Source of the DNA: Rapana venosa
Taxonomy: Eukaryota > Mollusca > Gastropoda > Neogastropoda > Muricidae
NCBI GenBank assembly: GCA_028751875.1
Contig: CM054134.1
Location: 39,185,815-39,249,814, forward strand
Direction: 5' to 3'
DNA: 64,000 nucleotides
In this document: positions 11,968-24,579 of the stretch, piece by piece
How positions within the stretch are numbered: position 1 is the first letter of the stretch
Layout of the letters: the number at the start of each line of letters is the position of its first letter
The notes under the pieces: model-generated
What the model was told of the DNA's origin: nothing
The model's database searches: none
Seen by the model: only the letters and a program-made list of their open reading frames with translations
Translations under genes and position numbers: made by a program

Positions 11968-12159
11968 ACCAGACTCACATGGAATCCCCCTTTTAAATCA
12001 AAGTTGAAAGCTGAGGGCGGAAGCAGAAAGATTTGAAAGAGCGACGGACGACCAAACTTGGCCAAGCGTACTTGATTCGTCCTCAATGGCAGGCAACTCC
12101 GCGATCCAGGTCTTCGTTCGTGTTCATCAGAGTGAATTCTGTCCAGGCTTTCGTCTTCT

Positions 12160-12474
12160 TTCGTTTTTTCATTCTTTCATTCGTTCTTTCTTTCTTTCTT
12201 TCTTCTTGTTTTCGTTCTTGTTCTTGCTCTTGCTCTTCTTGTTCTTCTTGTTCTTCTTGTTCTTGTTGTTGTTGTTTGTGTTGTTGTTGTTGTTCTTCTT
12301 CTTCTTCTTCTTCTTCTTCTTCTTCTTCTTCTTCTTCTTCTTCTTCTTCTTCTCTTCTCCTCCTTCTTTTTCTTTTTCTTCTTCCTCTTCTTCTTCTTCT
12401 CCTCCTCCTCCTCCTCCTCCTCCTCCTTCCCATCCTCCTCCTCCTCTTCCTCGTTTTTATCTTCTTCTTCTGTT

Positions 12475-12552
<78 letters not shown>

Positions 12553-12660
12553 TCTGTCAGTCTGTTTCTGTCTATCTGTCTGTCTCTCTCACGCTCTTTT
12601 CTTTCTTTCTTTCCTTCTTTCTTTCTTTCTTTCCTTCTTTATTTCTTTCTTTCTCACTCC
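12160..12660. repeat. About 500-bp pyrimidine-rich tract with (TTC)n and (TC)n
   Basis: Successive blocks: TTTC, TTGTTC, TTG, (TTC)n at about 12291-12353, CTC, then (TC)n at 12479-12546 and TTTC. The (GAA)n/(TTC)n block of ~20 units is the composition class that forms intramolecular triplexes. Open frames on both strands are low-complexity artefacts. Confidence 0.95.
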
Positions 12661-12756
12661 GCCCAAACATGCTGATATCGAGAAACGTTGTACCTTGATG
12701 TGGCCAGAATTCAGCCAGTGCTCTACTTTATTCTTCGAGTATTTTGTTAGGAAATT

Positions 12757-12775
12757 GGGGGGGGGGGGGGGGGGG
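12757..12775. repeat. Poly-G tract, 19 G
   Basis: Uninterrupted G run. Confidence 0.95.
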
Positions 12776-13245
12776 TAAAAAAACCGGAATGTTGTCGGCA
12801 TTTTTCTGGTGTGTTTGTTTGCTTTGTTGTTTGTTTCTGTGTTTGCTTGCTAGCTAGTTGCTTTGTTTGTGTTTTATTTCATTGTTTGTTGTTGTTTTTT
12901 CTTTCAACCAGTTGTTGATGACAGCCAGGCAATAGAACAGTATCCCAGCCCCTTTCAGGAAGTGTGCCATTCGTGCAAATGTAGATATTTACTTCTTCTG
13001 TTAATCAGACTTTGAATAGATCATCTCGGTAGTAGTTGATCACATGAGATGACAAGCCAATGACCTGGGTCCAATATGCATCTTACTTGCGTAAAATCAC
13101 TTGCAAAAATAACGTGAGAGTTGTACTAGCAGCATTCATCAGGAAAGAATTACGATCAGAAAGAAAAACATGCATGGAGGAAAGTAGCTCATAGAGTACA
13201 CAGAAATTTTTTTTTGTCATTGCGGCGTAATGTAGGCTACAACAT
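12776..13245. other. Unique DNA, no gene recognised
   Basis: TG/TTG-rich first part, otherwise featureless. Confidence 0.45.
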
Positions 13246-13470
13246 ACAACACGATGACACAACACAACACAATAATGTGGAGCACGATGCACTACAACAG
13301 AACTCAATCTAACACAACACGAAACACAACGCAAGCAAGCCAACGCCATGTGATACAACTCAATACAACGCAGTACAACACAGCGCAACACAACTCAATG
13401 CAATACAATACAATACAATATAATACAATTCGACACGATAAAATATAATGCAATGCAATACCACACAACA
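13246..13470. repeat. Degenerate (ACAAC)n/(AATAC)n pentanucleotide repeat
   Basis: About 220 bp of decayed 5-bp units, best preserved as CAATACAATACAATAC near 13400-13416. The minus-strand frames through it (tyrosine, isoleucine, valine, cysteine runs) are artefacts. Confidence 0.8.
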
Positions 13471-13925
13471 CAAAAGCTTTCAGAGAGACTGCGTGAACCA
13501 GACCAATGACTGTAACAGCAGAATCACTGATCACGACTGTATCGGCTGTCATACCAGTGGTAGCGGTCTGTATCCCCGAGCCTTCCTTGTCTCTTCTCCT
13601 GGCGTGCAGGCGTGACTTCTGACTGACTGCCCAGGCTTTAGGCAATGATAACCTGTCACATTCGCAAAGCCTTTTCCCCACAGTCTCTTTGGCACAACAC
13701 ATAGCTGAGTTGATACAAGCATTAGGCCTCCATCCCTTGGAGTTCTGAGATTGTGGGCTTGAAACTTGGCAGTGGAGTCTGGTAAATTACGGGGGTCAAT
13801 TGCTGACAGGAGGTTTATTTCTTTCAAATTTCCTAACAAACTACTCTACGAATAAATTTAGATCACTGGCTGGATTCACGAAATTTCAGGTCAGCATCAT
13901 TAACAGGTCCCGACTTATAAAGCGA
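13471..13925. other. Unique DNA, no gene recognised
   Basis: Minus-strand frames of 96-132 codons cross here. No domain or splice signal that I trust. Confidence 0.4.
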
Positions 13926-13929
13926 AATA

Positions 13930-14105
13930 TAGCGGTTCCTGGGTGAAAATACACCCACGAGGTTTGGGGAAGGTCGAATCGATTCCCTTCGAGTGTATAT
14001 GCATTCAGGAGACAAATATGCACGTTTAAGATCCGCGTAATTTATGTCAGTGTTGGTTGGCTTATGGAAACACGAATGAACCTGGTATGTACCCTGTTGT
14101 CACTA
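13930..14105 (+). mobile_element. Fragment of a dispersed repeat, possibly gastropod type
   Basis: Ordered motifs ATATGCACGTTTAAGATCC, ATGTCAGTGTTGGTTGG and TTATGGAAACACGAA resemble a dispersed repeat I recall from caenogastropod genomes. A minus-strand piece with the matching GTTCTGTGGGTTATAGAACA lies at 18393-18435. The taxonomic reading is from memory and unverified. Confidence 0.45.
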
Positions 14106-14735
14106 CAAATGGAGGAGCTCACCTGGCTCACCTTGCCCAAAGGACACAGCCTGGAAAGGTCAGTGCAGTGCCCCAGGACTCCTTAAGGAGTTAATCAAGG
14201 GGAAAAGAAACACACAGAACAAAACAACATCTTTTTCAGAGAAAATGAGAGACATGCAATAAAGGCTATTTCATTATGCTCCACTGACTCCTCTCAACGT
14301 TAACTCTACACAGCTCTGCTGATGAAGGGGATGAGGTAAAGTCTCCACGTCCACCGCAGTCTCTAGGAACTCGATCCACTCACTACACGGGCCCGCGCTA
14401 AAGGCTGTCTGTCTGTATCCCTTACTGATGTCAGCAAAGAACCAAGAGCTGTGTCAAACTACTATTACCCTTTGAAATGTTAAGGGGTTTTTCTTCTTCG
14501 TTCATGACAAGCTCTTGGCTAGGCATAATCATTCCCATTCTTCATGTATTCCTTTGAAGCTTGACTATGCCTGCTTGTATGGTGGATGGGTGCTTAAAAC
14601 ACAGAAACTACATGGAAAACGCCTCATTAAGAACACACTTGCGGTCTCATAGTGATTCCCATGTGTGGTGAGTGTGATAGAAAACATACTCATGCCACCC
14701 ATGATTTTTCAGTTGAAGAAGGTCCAGCAATAATA
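14106..14735. other. Unique DNA, no gene recognised
   Basis: No supportable feature. Confidence 0.45.
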
Positions 14736-14736
14736 A

Positions 14737-14835
14737 TAGCACCCCTACCACCACTACCACCACTAACATCACCACCACCACCACTGCCACCCACAACAAC
14801 AACATCATCAACAACAACATCAACAACATCAACAA
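14737..14835. repeat. (CAC)n/(AAC)n trinucleotide repeat
   Basis: Imperfect CAC triplets passing into AACA/TCA triplets. Confidence 0.9.
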
Positions 14836-15290
14836 CACCTGCACGAGATTCATAAAAATCCTATCAGCTCAGAAGAGATTTCAAAAAGCCACATACAAAA
14901 CCTAGCTTCCTAAAAGAGGAATTTTGAGAGCCACTGATCTATGAACTGCAACAAAAGAGCGTGTGGTGTGAGGTGTCTATTTTCAGCGATGATGTACAGT
15001 GTACTAAAGCTGTCAAGCAATAAAAAAATTCTTAACATGTCTTTGAAAACTGCTGTGGTAAATAAAGCATGTGTCACCCTCACCTCTCCGCTAACTGGGT
15101 GACAGGCGCGTAGGCTGCATGGCTGGAAGAGTGCCCAGTGTGAACAGCCCTGCTCTGTGTTCATTTATCATGATACAAGTCCCTGCAGTGTCTGTCTATC
15201 TTTGTTGTCTTGTGTATGGCTGTGTCTTTCACCCTTTCCTCCGTTCTCCCACTGTCCCCTTTCCACCTGACATGACTGTATTCGTGCATG
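14836..15290. other. Unique DNA, no gene recognised
   Basis: No supportable feature. Confidence 0.45.

Positions 15291-15363
<73 letters not shown>
15291..15363. repeat. (TC)n microsatellite
   Basis: One interruption near 15305, then pure TC to 15363. Confidence 0.97.
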
Positions 15364-15365
<2 letters not shown>

Positions 15366-15524
15366 ATCTAGGAAACTGGCTTGCTTTGGGTTTTTTATTT
15401 TATTTGTTTTGTTTTGTTGTTGCTGTTTTTAGTTTAAGTTTTTTACGGTTCCCCCCCCCCCCCCCCCTTTGTTTCTACTGTATGAGAGAATGAGTATTGG
15501 GTTTTTATTATTAAGATGTTTCCC

Positions 15525-15600
15525 TACGGGCGGGGACTGGATGTAAAAAAGCACATGAGTGTTTATTCATTATCCTCGTAATAAAAGAATTTGTCATCGT
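15525..15600 (+). mobile_element. Family D SINE 3' end
   Basis: GGGGACTGGATGTAAAAAAG, CACATGAGTG, TTATCCTCGTAATAAAAGAA: the same order as the 3' end of the copies at 8.3 and 22.6 kb (minus strand) and 10.2 kb. Confidence 0.6.
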
Positions 15601-15723
15601 CATTGTCACTAGCTCGCTCTATTCTCCTGAGTGTTAAACCTTGATAATGAAACGTACTGTTTTCGGTTAAATCTGAGCCATAAGGACTCAGGCCTGGTTT
15701 GCTTTCCCTCCAGATTGTGTTCT

Positions 15724-15937
<214 letters not shown>

Positions 15938-16123
15938 TAATGCTATCACGATTATTGTACGTTAATTGTTTTGCTCTTTAATCGCTCTTTCGCATTTGTA
16001 AAATAATTCGTTTCTAAAGTTGTCTTTCGCATAAACCTTTTTTTCTTTTATTTCCATTTCAGACTCTCCATAGGGTAAAGTACATGAAAGGAGAGCGCAG
16101 GAACGAGCGAGCGAGTTAGCCAA

Positions 16124-16186
<63 letters not shown>

Positions 16187-16676
16187 GAACAGGACAAATT
16201 CAATGGGGTGGCAGTGCCTTGATCTAAAGTCTATTCAGACTATCGTCTTTAGCACAACTACAAGGATTTCCGCCTCTTTGCCCTCCCTGAATGTGTGGCC
16301 GTTACAAGGGCCTTTTCTCCGCCGACAAATTGTCAATGAACACTACCCCTCCTCGCTTCTCTCTCTCCTGGCTTCCCTCACACCTGGTGTAGGGGGCCCT
16401 GGTCTGCCTGCATTAGTTGTCAGGCCTGCCCGTTTGTACATGAACTGGGGCACACAATAGCAGGCCAATAAACGCTACAAGAAAACTGAAGCAGTTGTAA
16501 AAAAACCCAGAGCGAATGATTTACAGTATGTTTTCTTTGTATATTTTTTTTACACCACGTTTGTCAATATCCAGACTGCTGCGGTCTGTACTGCATTATT
16601 TAGATACAATGTAACACAAAAATACCTCGAACGTAGGTCTATAAAAACTAAAAGACAGAAAAACGAATTGTGTGTG
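15938..16676. other. Unique DNA with one (GA)n tract
   Basis: A GA microsatellite at 16122-16183 lies in otherwise unrecognised sequence. Confidence 0.5.
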
Positions 16677-16896
16677 TGTGCGCGCGTGTGCGCGCTCGCG
16701 CGCGTGCGTGCGTGCATGCGTGCGTGTGTGTGATATCTTCAGTTTAACCTCTATTCACATTAAAAATTTTAGTGTGTGTATATCTATAGTTAGATAGATA
16801 TAGATATAGATATAGATAGGATAAGATAGGATAGGATAGTATAGTATAGTATAGTATAGTATTGTATTGTATTGTATAGTGTAGTATAGTATATAG
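16677..16896. repeat. Z-DNA-prone tract and (GATA)/(TATAG)n repeat
   Basis: CG/GT alternation at about 16672-16731, then GATATA and TATAG/ATTGT pentamers at 16790-16896. The AT end provides the TA-rich target into which the next element inserted. Confidence 0.85.
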
Positions 16897-18100
16897 TATA
16901 TATATATTGACAATTGACAAAATTTGTTGCTATTTAACAAACAAGCCATATAGCACTGCGGCGCGGTAACAAACGATATCGAACGCCGCGCGATTACAAT
17001 GACATGGAAAACCATGGCAGTAGTGGTATGTACAACAAGATTCGATACATTATTGTCCGTGTCTCAATTTACAAAACAGCCTTTCCTTTTCCAATCTGCA
17101 GCCAGCCAAGTCAGCCCATGTAAAACTGGATCAGGTCCCAAAGATGATGTAATTCCCGCTCAGCAAGCCCCACTGTCTCTGCATGTTGTGTGTTAGGACA
17201 CTGCTTCCCTTTACAAAGTCTGGCAAGCCTGACACATTCTTCTGGCAACATGTTTTTCTCTTCTTGCTTGATGTACCAGAACACACACTTAGATTCCTCA
17301 CCAGTATCTCCATTACAAGAGTATTCCAGGGCGATGTCATCTGATTCACATATCACATTGTTTTGATCGCCTGAACTATGTACCACAACCTTTCGAAACC
17401 ATGTGTTTCTCTTGCTGTCCCATAATGGATGCTGCACACATTTGTCAGTTAGAGTAGACACATACTGTTTCACAATACCAGTATCAGAGTCATCCACTGT
17501 GCAGCCAACTGTCAGCTCTTCCTGCACATCAGACACCTCAGAAGACACACTGATCTTGCTGTCTGTTGCTGGATCACACAGTAGATCAAGTGAATCTGGT
17601 GTGGCTGAGGCATTCCCTGCACTGTTGACACACAGTTCTGTGTACACACTGGTTTGATTTTCTTCTGTTTTCACATCGAGCAGGGAGTCAATGTTACGCA
17701 AGACCGGCTCTTCCAAGACACTGTCATTGTCACATTGGCGACTTGCCTGTCTTTCTTGGTGTTGTCTGCTTCTTTGGAGATCGCAATGGATTTGACATGG
17801 GGGCTTTTTGCGATAGTACTGAACTCTGGAGTTACAGTTCAGCAACCTGGTCCGCCATTTCTGTTGACACTGACTTGTCAGCTGGCTTCATTCGCAAGAT
17901 GAACACAACGCTGCCGCTCTCCCTCGCGACTTTCCAACTCGATAGGACGTTGTCGATCAGCAGGGCGCTTAAAGTTGTTATTACAGTTGCTGGGAGGCCA
18001 GTAACTGACATTTTGGAGCTAAAATGCAAAATTTGCAGCAGCTTACTAACAGCACACCCGTTCAGTTCTTGTCCCGTCACGTCGTCCCCCTATATATATA
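16897..18100 (-). mobile_element. Full-length copy A of a ~1.18 kb ORF-bearing retroposed element
   Basis: The element proper is 16907-18090, transcribed leftwards. Its 3' end is two copies of TTGTCAA (TTGACAA on the plus strand, 16907-16920). A perfect 10-bp duplication TATATATATA flanks it (16897-16906 and 18091-18100), within a TA-rich site. Its 5' end GGGGG(A)CGACGTGA matches copy B (25378-26555, plus) to the base, so neither copy is 5'-truncated. No reverse transcriptase, integrase or terminal inverted repeat is visible. A repeated 3' heptamer plus target duplications of 10-14 bp indicate target-primed retroposition by a LINE supplied in trans (inference). Confidence 0.8.
17111..18011 (-). 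pseudogene. ORF of element A, about 296 residues, frameshifted near the N terminus
   Basis: The start is the ATG at 18011 (MSVTGL), 79 bases inside the element, and is shared with copy B. A one-base insertion relative to copy B near 17850 puts a stop after about 60 residues. The remaining 244 codons (17111-17845) are open to a TGA behind FYMG. Visible parts: an N-terminal block with DNVLSSWKVA and VFILRM; a basic motif YYRKKPPCQI with Arg/Gln-rich continuation; an acidic, Ser-rich middle; and a Trp/Cys-containing C-terminal block with NTWFRKVVVHSSGDQNN and CVFWYIKQEEKNMLPEEC. I do not recognise a named domain. The basic RKKPP motif reminds me of uncharacterised marine-invertebrate ORFs (memory, unverified). 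Confidence 0.6.
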
Positions 18101-18430
18101 GTGGAGAGAGATAGAGAGAGATTGATATTTCAATATTGGGAAAAAGTTCTTAACTAATCTTTGGGGGGGGGGGGGGAGGGTTCGAATGTCTGTAGAATTT
18201 TTGGGCAGGTTTTCTTTGGTAAGGTTAAGTACTAGTTCTTCCATGAGGGTTTCCACCCCTCTGTAGGAAGGACCTGGTCAGCAGCCTCTTCCCCCCTCAC
18301 TCTTGCCCTGAGGAGTTGCTGCTGCATGGCCTCGAGTGTTTCTTAACCGTGTCTCTGGGGCATGTTGTATCTAGCGGGGCAAAGCGGAGAGGGTGCATGC
18401 TGGACGTGTTTATGTTCTATAACCCACAGA
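18101..18430. other. Unique DNA with poly-G run and a dispersed-repeat fragment
   Basis: A run of about 14 G near 18163-18176 and, at 18393-18435, a minus-strand fragment related to 13930-14105. No gene. Confidence 0.45.
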
Positions 18431-18462
18431 ACAGAGAGAGAGAGAGAGAGGGGTGGGCGGGG

Positions 18463-18510
<48 letters not shown>

Positions 18511-18592
18511 CAGACAGACAGACAGACAGAGAGAGAGGACAGAGAGAGAGATGTATGTATGTATGTATGTATGATGTATGTATGTATGTATC

Positions 18593-18648
<56 letters not shown>

Positions 18649-18705
18649 GTGTATCTATATATCTGTCTGTATATATATCTACTTATATACCTATCTATCT
18701 ATGCG
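18431..18705. repeat. Compound microsatellite (GA)n-(CAGA)n-(GTAT)n-(ATCT)n
   Basis: Four abutting simple repeats over about 275 bp. GTAT next to ATCT gives local partial self-complementarity. Confidence 0.95.
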
Positions 18706-19184
18706 TGTGTGTATGTTGTTGGTGCTGCTTCGATTTTACGTCTGTTCACTCAAAGTAATATTAGACGATGGGAAGGGGAAAGGATGGTACATTGATGTTG
18801 ATGGTTGTGTGCAGTGAAATGGATATCTGTTGCTAAATATCGGAGGCAGTACACAGAAAAGGGCTAAGCAGCAATAACAATAAATACAAATATAATAAAT
18901 GCTAATACTACTTATAACTATAACAAGTCCTATAGGACTGTTCATTAACGATTTTGTTATACGAAACGCCACATGTATATGTATATGTATATATGTATTA
19001 TATATGTATGTGCGTGTGCGCGTGCATGCATGCGTGCGTGTGTGCGTATGTGTATATGTTTATGTGTCCTGGTTTCACTCAAGGCTTTTTTGTTCTTTTC
19101 CAACAAAAAAAGAATGGCCCAACAAACATCAGCAGACAGCAGCTGAACATTCTGACAATCTCATCAATGTACAGCTTACCTCCA
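18706..19184. other. Unique DNA, no gene recognised
   Basis: Contains TATATG/GTGCGT alternation at 18972-19060, otherwise nothing. Confidence 0.45.
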
Positions 19185-19736
19185 CTACACACACACACAC
19201 CACAGCACCACACCATAGCACCACACCATAGCACCACACCACAGCACCACACCATAGCACCACACCATAGCACCACACCACAGCACCACACCACAGCACC
19301 ACACCACACCACACACACACACCACACACCACACATACCACACACACACACACACACACACCACGCCACACACACACACCAGACACACACACACACACAC
19401 ACACAACAAACATACCACACCACACACCACATACACCACACCACCACAACACTCACACACACACCACCACACACAGCACCACCACTACAGCACCACACCG
19501 CACACACACACCACACACACACAGCACTACACCACACCACAGACACACCACACACCACACACACACACCACAGCACCACACCACACCACCACACACCACA
19601 GCACACAACCACACACCACACGACACACACCACACACACCACACACACAACAACACTCACACACACACCACCACGCCACACACAGCACACCACACCACAC
19701 ACACCACACTTACAACTACATACACACACCACAGAC
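19185..19736. repeat. (CA)n/(CCACA)n array with a 13-bp sub-repeat
   Basis: About 550 bp composed almost only of C and A on the plus strand. At 19200-19310 the unit ACCACACCATAGC (13 bp), with variant CAG for TAG, recurs about eight times; the rest is irregular CACA/CCA. Long frames on both strands (His/Thr, Cys/Val) are artefacts. Confidence 0.93.
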
Positions 19737-19739
19737 ACA

Positions 19740-20084
19740 GAGAGAGAGAGAAGGGCGTGGAGGAAAGAGAGAGACAGTTGGCTGCTGTAAGCCAATAAGC
19801 CTTCAGGTTGACACCCCCCTTAATGCTTCTCATGAGTTGAAAGAAAACAAGGGCTAAGACGGAGGCTTGTTTTCTGAGAGGTAAAAGCAATTGCAAACCT
19901 AAGAAAAGACAGGATAACATGCCACAACGAAACAGCAAAGTGCGATCAGGACTTGGTGCTCCAGGAAGGAAAGGAGTGAAAGGATGAGCAAAGAAAACAG
20001 AAAAGATAGGGGAGGGGGAAAAGAAAAGAGGGGGAAAAACACAAACACAAGATGACGGAAAGATTACAAGAAGGAGACGAAAAC
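19740..20084. other. Unique DNA, no gene recognised
   Basis: Short GA run, then A/G-rich sequence leading into the purine tract. Confidence 0.4.
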
Positions 20085-20144
20085 GAAGAGGAGGAGGAAG
20101 AGGAAGAGGAGGGGAAGGGGGAGGAAGAAGAAGAGGAAGAAGAG

Positions 20145-20176
<32 letters not shown>

Positions 20177-20312
20177 GGAAGAAGAAGAAGAAGAGGAGGA
20201 GGAGGAGGAGGAGGAGGAGGAGGAGAGAGAAGAAGAGAAGAAGAAGAAGAAGAAGAAGAAGAAGAGAAGAAGAAGGAAGAAGAAGAAGAAGAAGAAGAAG
20301 AAAAAGAAGAAA
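20085..20312. repeat. Pure purine (GAG)n/(GAA)n tract, about 230 bp
   Basis: The plus strand is entirely A and G, as GAG, GAA and AAG triplets. A ~230-bp homopurine-homopyrimidine run is a strong triplex candidate. The poly-Glu frame starts upstream at 20052 but has no other content. Confidence 0.95.
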
Positions 20313-20674
20313 ACTAATGTAGGCTATACAAACAAAAGAAATAAACAAACAAAATTAGCCTAAAAACGGTAATGGAGTTAGCATAGATATTTGTTTTTGC
20401 TGAGGTTGTTTTACATCTTGCACACATAACACAATAAAAATCCAACCAAGGGACAAACAAATAAAAACAAACAGAAAGAAAAGAAAAGAACAGGCAACTG
20501 TGAAAAAATTGAGAGAGAGAGTGAAAGAGCGAGCGAATGAGAAAGAAGGGGAAATACAGACAAACAGAGACAAAACAGAGAAAGAAGCAAATAGAATCTC
20601 AGAGACAAAGAAGTATTCTGGTCATAGCTTTAATAATCACCGAAAGTCTTCACAATCTATCTCTCTCTCTATGT

Positions 20675-20927
20675 CACTATTATTTATTTATTTATTTATA
20701 CCACTTTAAGTCGCGAGATTTCTCTGCGTGAAATTCGGGCTGCTCTCCCCGGGGAGAGCGCGTCGCCATAAAAGCAGCGCCACCTTTTTTTGTTGTTGTT
20801 GTTGTTTTTACTGCAACTGTATTTGTTTCCCTTTCCGAGTGGTTTTTTTCTAAGAATTTTGCCAGGGACAACTCTATTGTTGCTGTGGGTTCTTTTACGT
20901 GCGCTGCTGAATAATTATGTGTAACAC

Positions 20928-20961
<34 letters not shown>

Positions 20962-21103
20962 TAGCGCCCAGACCACCACTCATGGTCTAGTGGATGGGGG
21001 GAAAGTTTCGGGCCCAAATGGGATTCGAACCACCGCACACTTCCGACCCGGACTTTTCGCTTTCTAGACAGGCGCGTTACCTCTAGACCACCGATCCATC
21101 CAA
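20675..21103 (-). mobile_element. tRNA-headed SINE (family 1), near full length, (AAAT)n tail
   Basis: On the minus strand: head GGATCGGTGGTCTAGAGGTA with an A-box-like block, B box GGTTCGAATCC (plus 21021-21031), a central domain including GATGAGACGATAAACCGAGG and GTGTTACACATAATT, a hairpin-like GCTCTCCCCGGGGAGAGC, then GTGGTATA and an (AAAT)n tail at 20679-20700. SINEs are non-coding pol III transcripts moved by LINEs; the central block is of the kind conserved across metazoan SINE superfamilies (family name not verified). It lacks the GCGCTATATAAATTCC tail present in the copy at 26.8 kb. Confidence 0.82.
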
Positions 21104-21372
21104 TGGATAGTCAGGCTCAAAGGGCTTCGCATTTTTTAAAGCATAAAAGACTTTGAAAGACAATAGTTTGACCACTCTCTTTTAATGTTTACTCTCTGAT
21201 ATAATAATGGAGACAATATAAAGACATCACAAATAACACACATTTATTTGCTGTTGCACGTGATGAAAATTTCGAGGACATAAAAAAAATCAATTATGCA
21301 ACACCAGCTAAAACCTAGGAGTGAATCCTGTTGGGAATATTGCTGTGCATTTGCATGATGGAAAAGAGGATT

Positions 21373-21375
<3 letters not shown>

Positions 21376-21449
<74 letters not shown>
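21376..21449. repeat. (TC)n microsatellite of array unit 1
   Basis: Pure TC, 37 units, at the beta-alpha junction. Confidence 0.97.
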
Positions 21450-21452
<3 letters not shown>

Positions 21453-22147
21453 ACGTAACATTACGATGATGGTAAGCAGCCTAGCTCAGATTGCTTTGCA
21501 TTTTTGTCATGGTGAAAAGTTCAGAGAGACAAAACTGCTGACAGAACTCTCTGATATTGATGATCAGACGTGAGAATGAGGAAAGCAGGTATCCCCAATG
21601 ACGCACATGTATTGGCTGTTGCCTGTGCTGTGATGACAGATTCAAGGACAACAAAAACGTAATTACGTAACCACCAACAAGCTATTTTGGGGGGAAATGG
21701 TTGAGCAGTTGCTTGATCAGTAAGAGGATTAATTCTGTTTCTGTCTTTCTGTCTTTCTGGTCGTCTGTCTGGCTGTCTTTCTATCTGACTCTCTGTCTGT
21801 TTGTCTCTCTCTGTCTCTCTGTCTCTCTCTCTCTCTCTATCTCTATCTCTCTTGTTCTTTTCTTTCTTTCTCCCCTGACCAAGTTGTCCCCACAATGAGA
21901 AGCCAATCTGAAAATGGCTCTGCACTTTACTTTGTCTTCAGTGGAAAACGCCTTAGAAAGAGGATAGGCTGGGGACATCACACGTAACCCTCACGTATTT
22001 GTTGTTTGTTGCACGTGATGAAAGGCTGAACGACCAAAACAAACAAACAAACAAACAAAATCAATGCTGCAACACCAGCCAATATTAGCTGTAAATCCCA
22101 TTGGAAAAATTGCTGTGCATTTGCATGATCGCAAAGAAGATTCAGTC

Positions 22148-22494
<347 letters not shown>

Positions 22495-22605
22495 ACGTTA
22501 GGATGATAAGCAGCCTAGCTCAGATTGCGTTGCATTTTTGTCATGGTGAAAAGTTCAGAGAGACAAAACAGCTGACCAAACCCTGCGATATTGGTGACCA
22601 GACGA

Positions 22606-22755
22606 GAGAATTTTTATTTTATTTTATATTATTTTATTCTTTTATATCGAGGATAATGGAATAAGCACTTATGTGCTTTTTTTACATCCAGTCCCCGTGT
22701 GTATGCAGTTTTGTAAATTCTGTCATCTGTTCCCACCGGCACACAATGGCCTACT
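22606..22755 (-). mobile_element. Family D SINE fragment inserted in array module alpha 2
   Basis: In units 1 and 3 the text GACGTGAGAATGAGGAAAGC (unit 3: CACGTG...) is continuous. In unit 2 it is split by ~150 bp that, on the minus strand, read AGTAGGCCATTGTGTGCCGG, GTGGGAACAGATGACA, GCACATAAGTGCTT and (AAAATAA)n. The insertion therefore post-dates the array duplication. Confidence 0.75.
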
Positions 22756-22880
22756 CTTACGAAAAGGAAAGCAGGCATCCCCAATGGTGCACATGTATTG
22801 GATGTTGTCTGTGATGTCATGAAAGATTCAAGGACAACAAAAAATTAATTACGTAACCACCAACAAGCTATTTGGGAATG

Positions 22881-22881
22881 C

Positions 22882-22976
<95 letters not shown>

Positions 22977-23006
22977 CGCTCGCTCGCTCGCTCGCTCGCT
23001 CGCTCT
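22881..23006. repeat. (TCTG)n-(TC)n-(TCGC)n microsatellite of array unit 2
   Basis: TCTG about 10 units, TC about 27 units, then TCGC about 8 units at the alpha-gamma junction. Confidence 0.95.
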
Positions 23007-23378
23007 GTTGCTTTTTCTTTCTTTCTTCCTCCCACCAATTAATTTGTCCCCCAAAAATGAATAGCCAATTTCAAAATGAATTTGCACTTTTTCGGTGGAA
23101 AAAGCTCAGAAAGAGGAAAGGGCGACCAAACCTATTTGGGGCATCACACATAACACTCGTGCATTTTGTTGTTTGTTGCATGTGATGAAAAACTTGAGGA
23201 CCAAACCAAACAAACAAAAAGGCAACACTGCAACACCAGCCCAAATTAGTTGTAAATCTCATTGGGAAAATTGCAGTGTATTTGCATGATCAGACAGAAG
23301 ATTCAGTCTTGTCTGTCTGTTTGTCTGCCTGTCTGTCTGTATCTCTGTCTCTGTCTGTCTGTCTGTCTCTCTCTCTTT

Positions 23379-23676
23379 ATTTGAATCCATATCTATTTCG
23401 ATCAGTTTTCCTTATGTCAAGTCAAAATGAAAATTTACTCAAGAATGTGTGCATATACCTGTAAAAAGTTTTCAGAAGACGTTCTGAGAGTGTTAGGAAT
23501 GACTAACACTTGATCCATCTATAGTTTCTTTATAGTGAATAGGAATTGATGTTTGTAAAATCCTTTTATGTAATATTTTGTGATGATTATGTTTTTGTGT
23601 TACTTGTGTTGTGATGTTTCAGAAGGGGTTATGGCCTGTACTGAAAAAACTTCGTTTTCAATTTCAATTTCAATTT
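23379..23676 (+). mobile_element. Probable retroelement 3' end inserted in a TC tract of array unit 3
   Basis: About 300 bp absent from the other units, entering directly from TCTCTCTCTC and ending in CAATTTCAATTTCAATTT units followed at once by TCTCTC. A 3' hexamer tail and TC repeats on both sides suggest a 5'-truncated LINE or SINE inserted into the microsatellite. The body matches nothing I recognise. Confidence 0.5.
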
Positions 23677-23843
<167 letters not shown>

Positions 23844-24579
23844 TCCCACTTATGTTACCTTAGATTGCTTTACATTTTTATCATGGTGAAAAGTTCAGAA
23901 AGCCAAAACTGCTGACAGAACTCTCTGATATTGATGATCACACGTGAGAATGAGGAAAGCAGGCATCCCCAATGGCGCACATGTATTGGCTGGTGCCTGT
24001 GCTGTGATGACCGATTCAAGGATAACAACCAAAAAAATAATTACGTAACCACCTACAAGCTATTTTGGGAATGCTCTTTGGGAAAATGGTTGAGCAGTTG
24101 CTTGATCAGTAAGAGGATTAATTCTGTTTCTGTCTTTTGTGTCTATCTGCCTGAATGCCTGTCTGTCTGCCTGTCTGTCCGTCTGTCTGTTTGTCTAGCT
24201 GGTTGTCCAACTGGCTGTCTATTTGTATGCATGTCTGGCTGACTCTCTCTCTCTCTCTCTCATGGATTTTTTTTCTTTTGTTCTCTCTCCCTCCCACCAA
24301 TGTGTCCCTACAATGAGTAGTTAACGTCGAAATGGCTTTGCACTTTTTTTCAGTGGAAAAGGCTTAGAAAGACGAAAGGCTGACTGAACCTACTGGGGAT
24401 TCTAGGCACCACAGGTAGGTAGCACTCAGCCATTTGCTGTTTGTTGCACGTGATGCAACGTTTGAGGACACACACACACACAACAACAAAAATCAATGAT
24501 GCAACACCAGTCCCAAATTAGCTGTAAATCCCATTGGGGAAAGTTGCTCTGCATTTGCATGATCAGAAAGAAGATTCAG

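Noticed and set aside
12033..12778. Open frames of 221 and 230 codons
   Set aside because: Ser/Phe/Leu/Cys runs produced by a pyrimidine tract; no domain.
18954..19795. Open frames of 278 (plus) and 238 (minus) codons
   Set aside because: His/Thr and Cys/Val runs translated from CA/CCA repeats.
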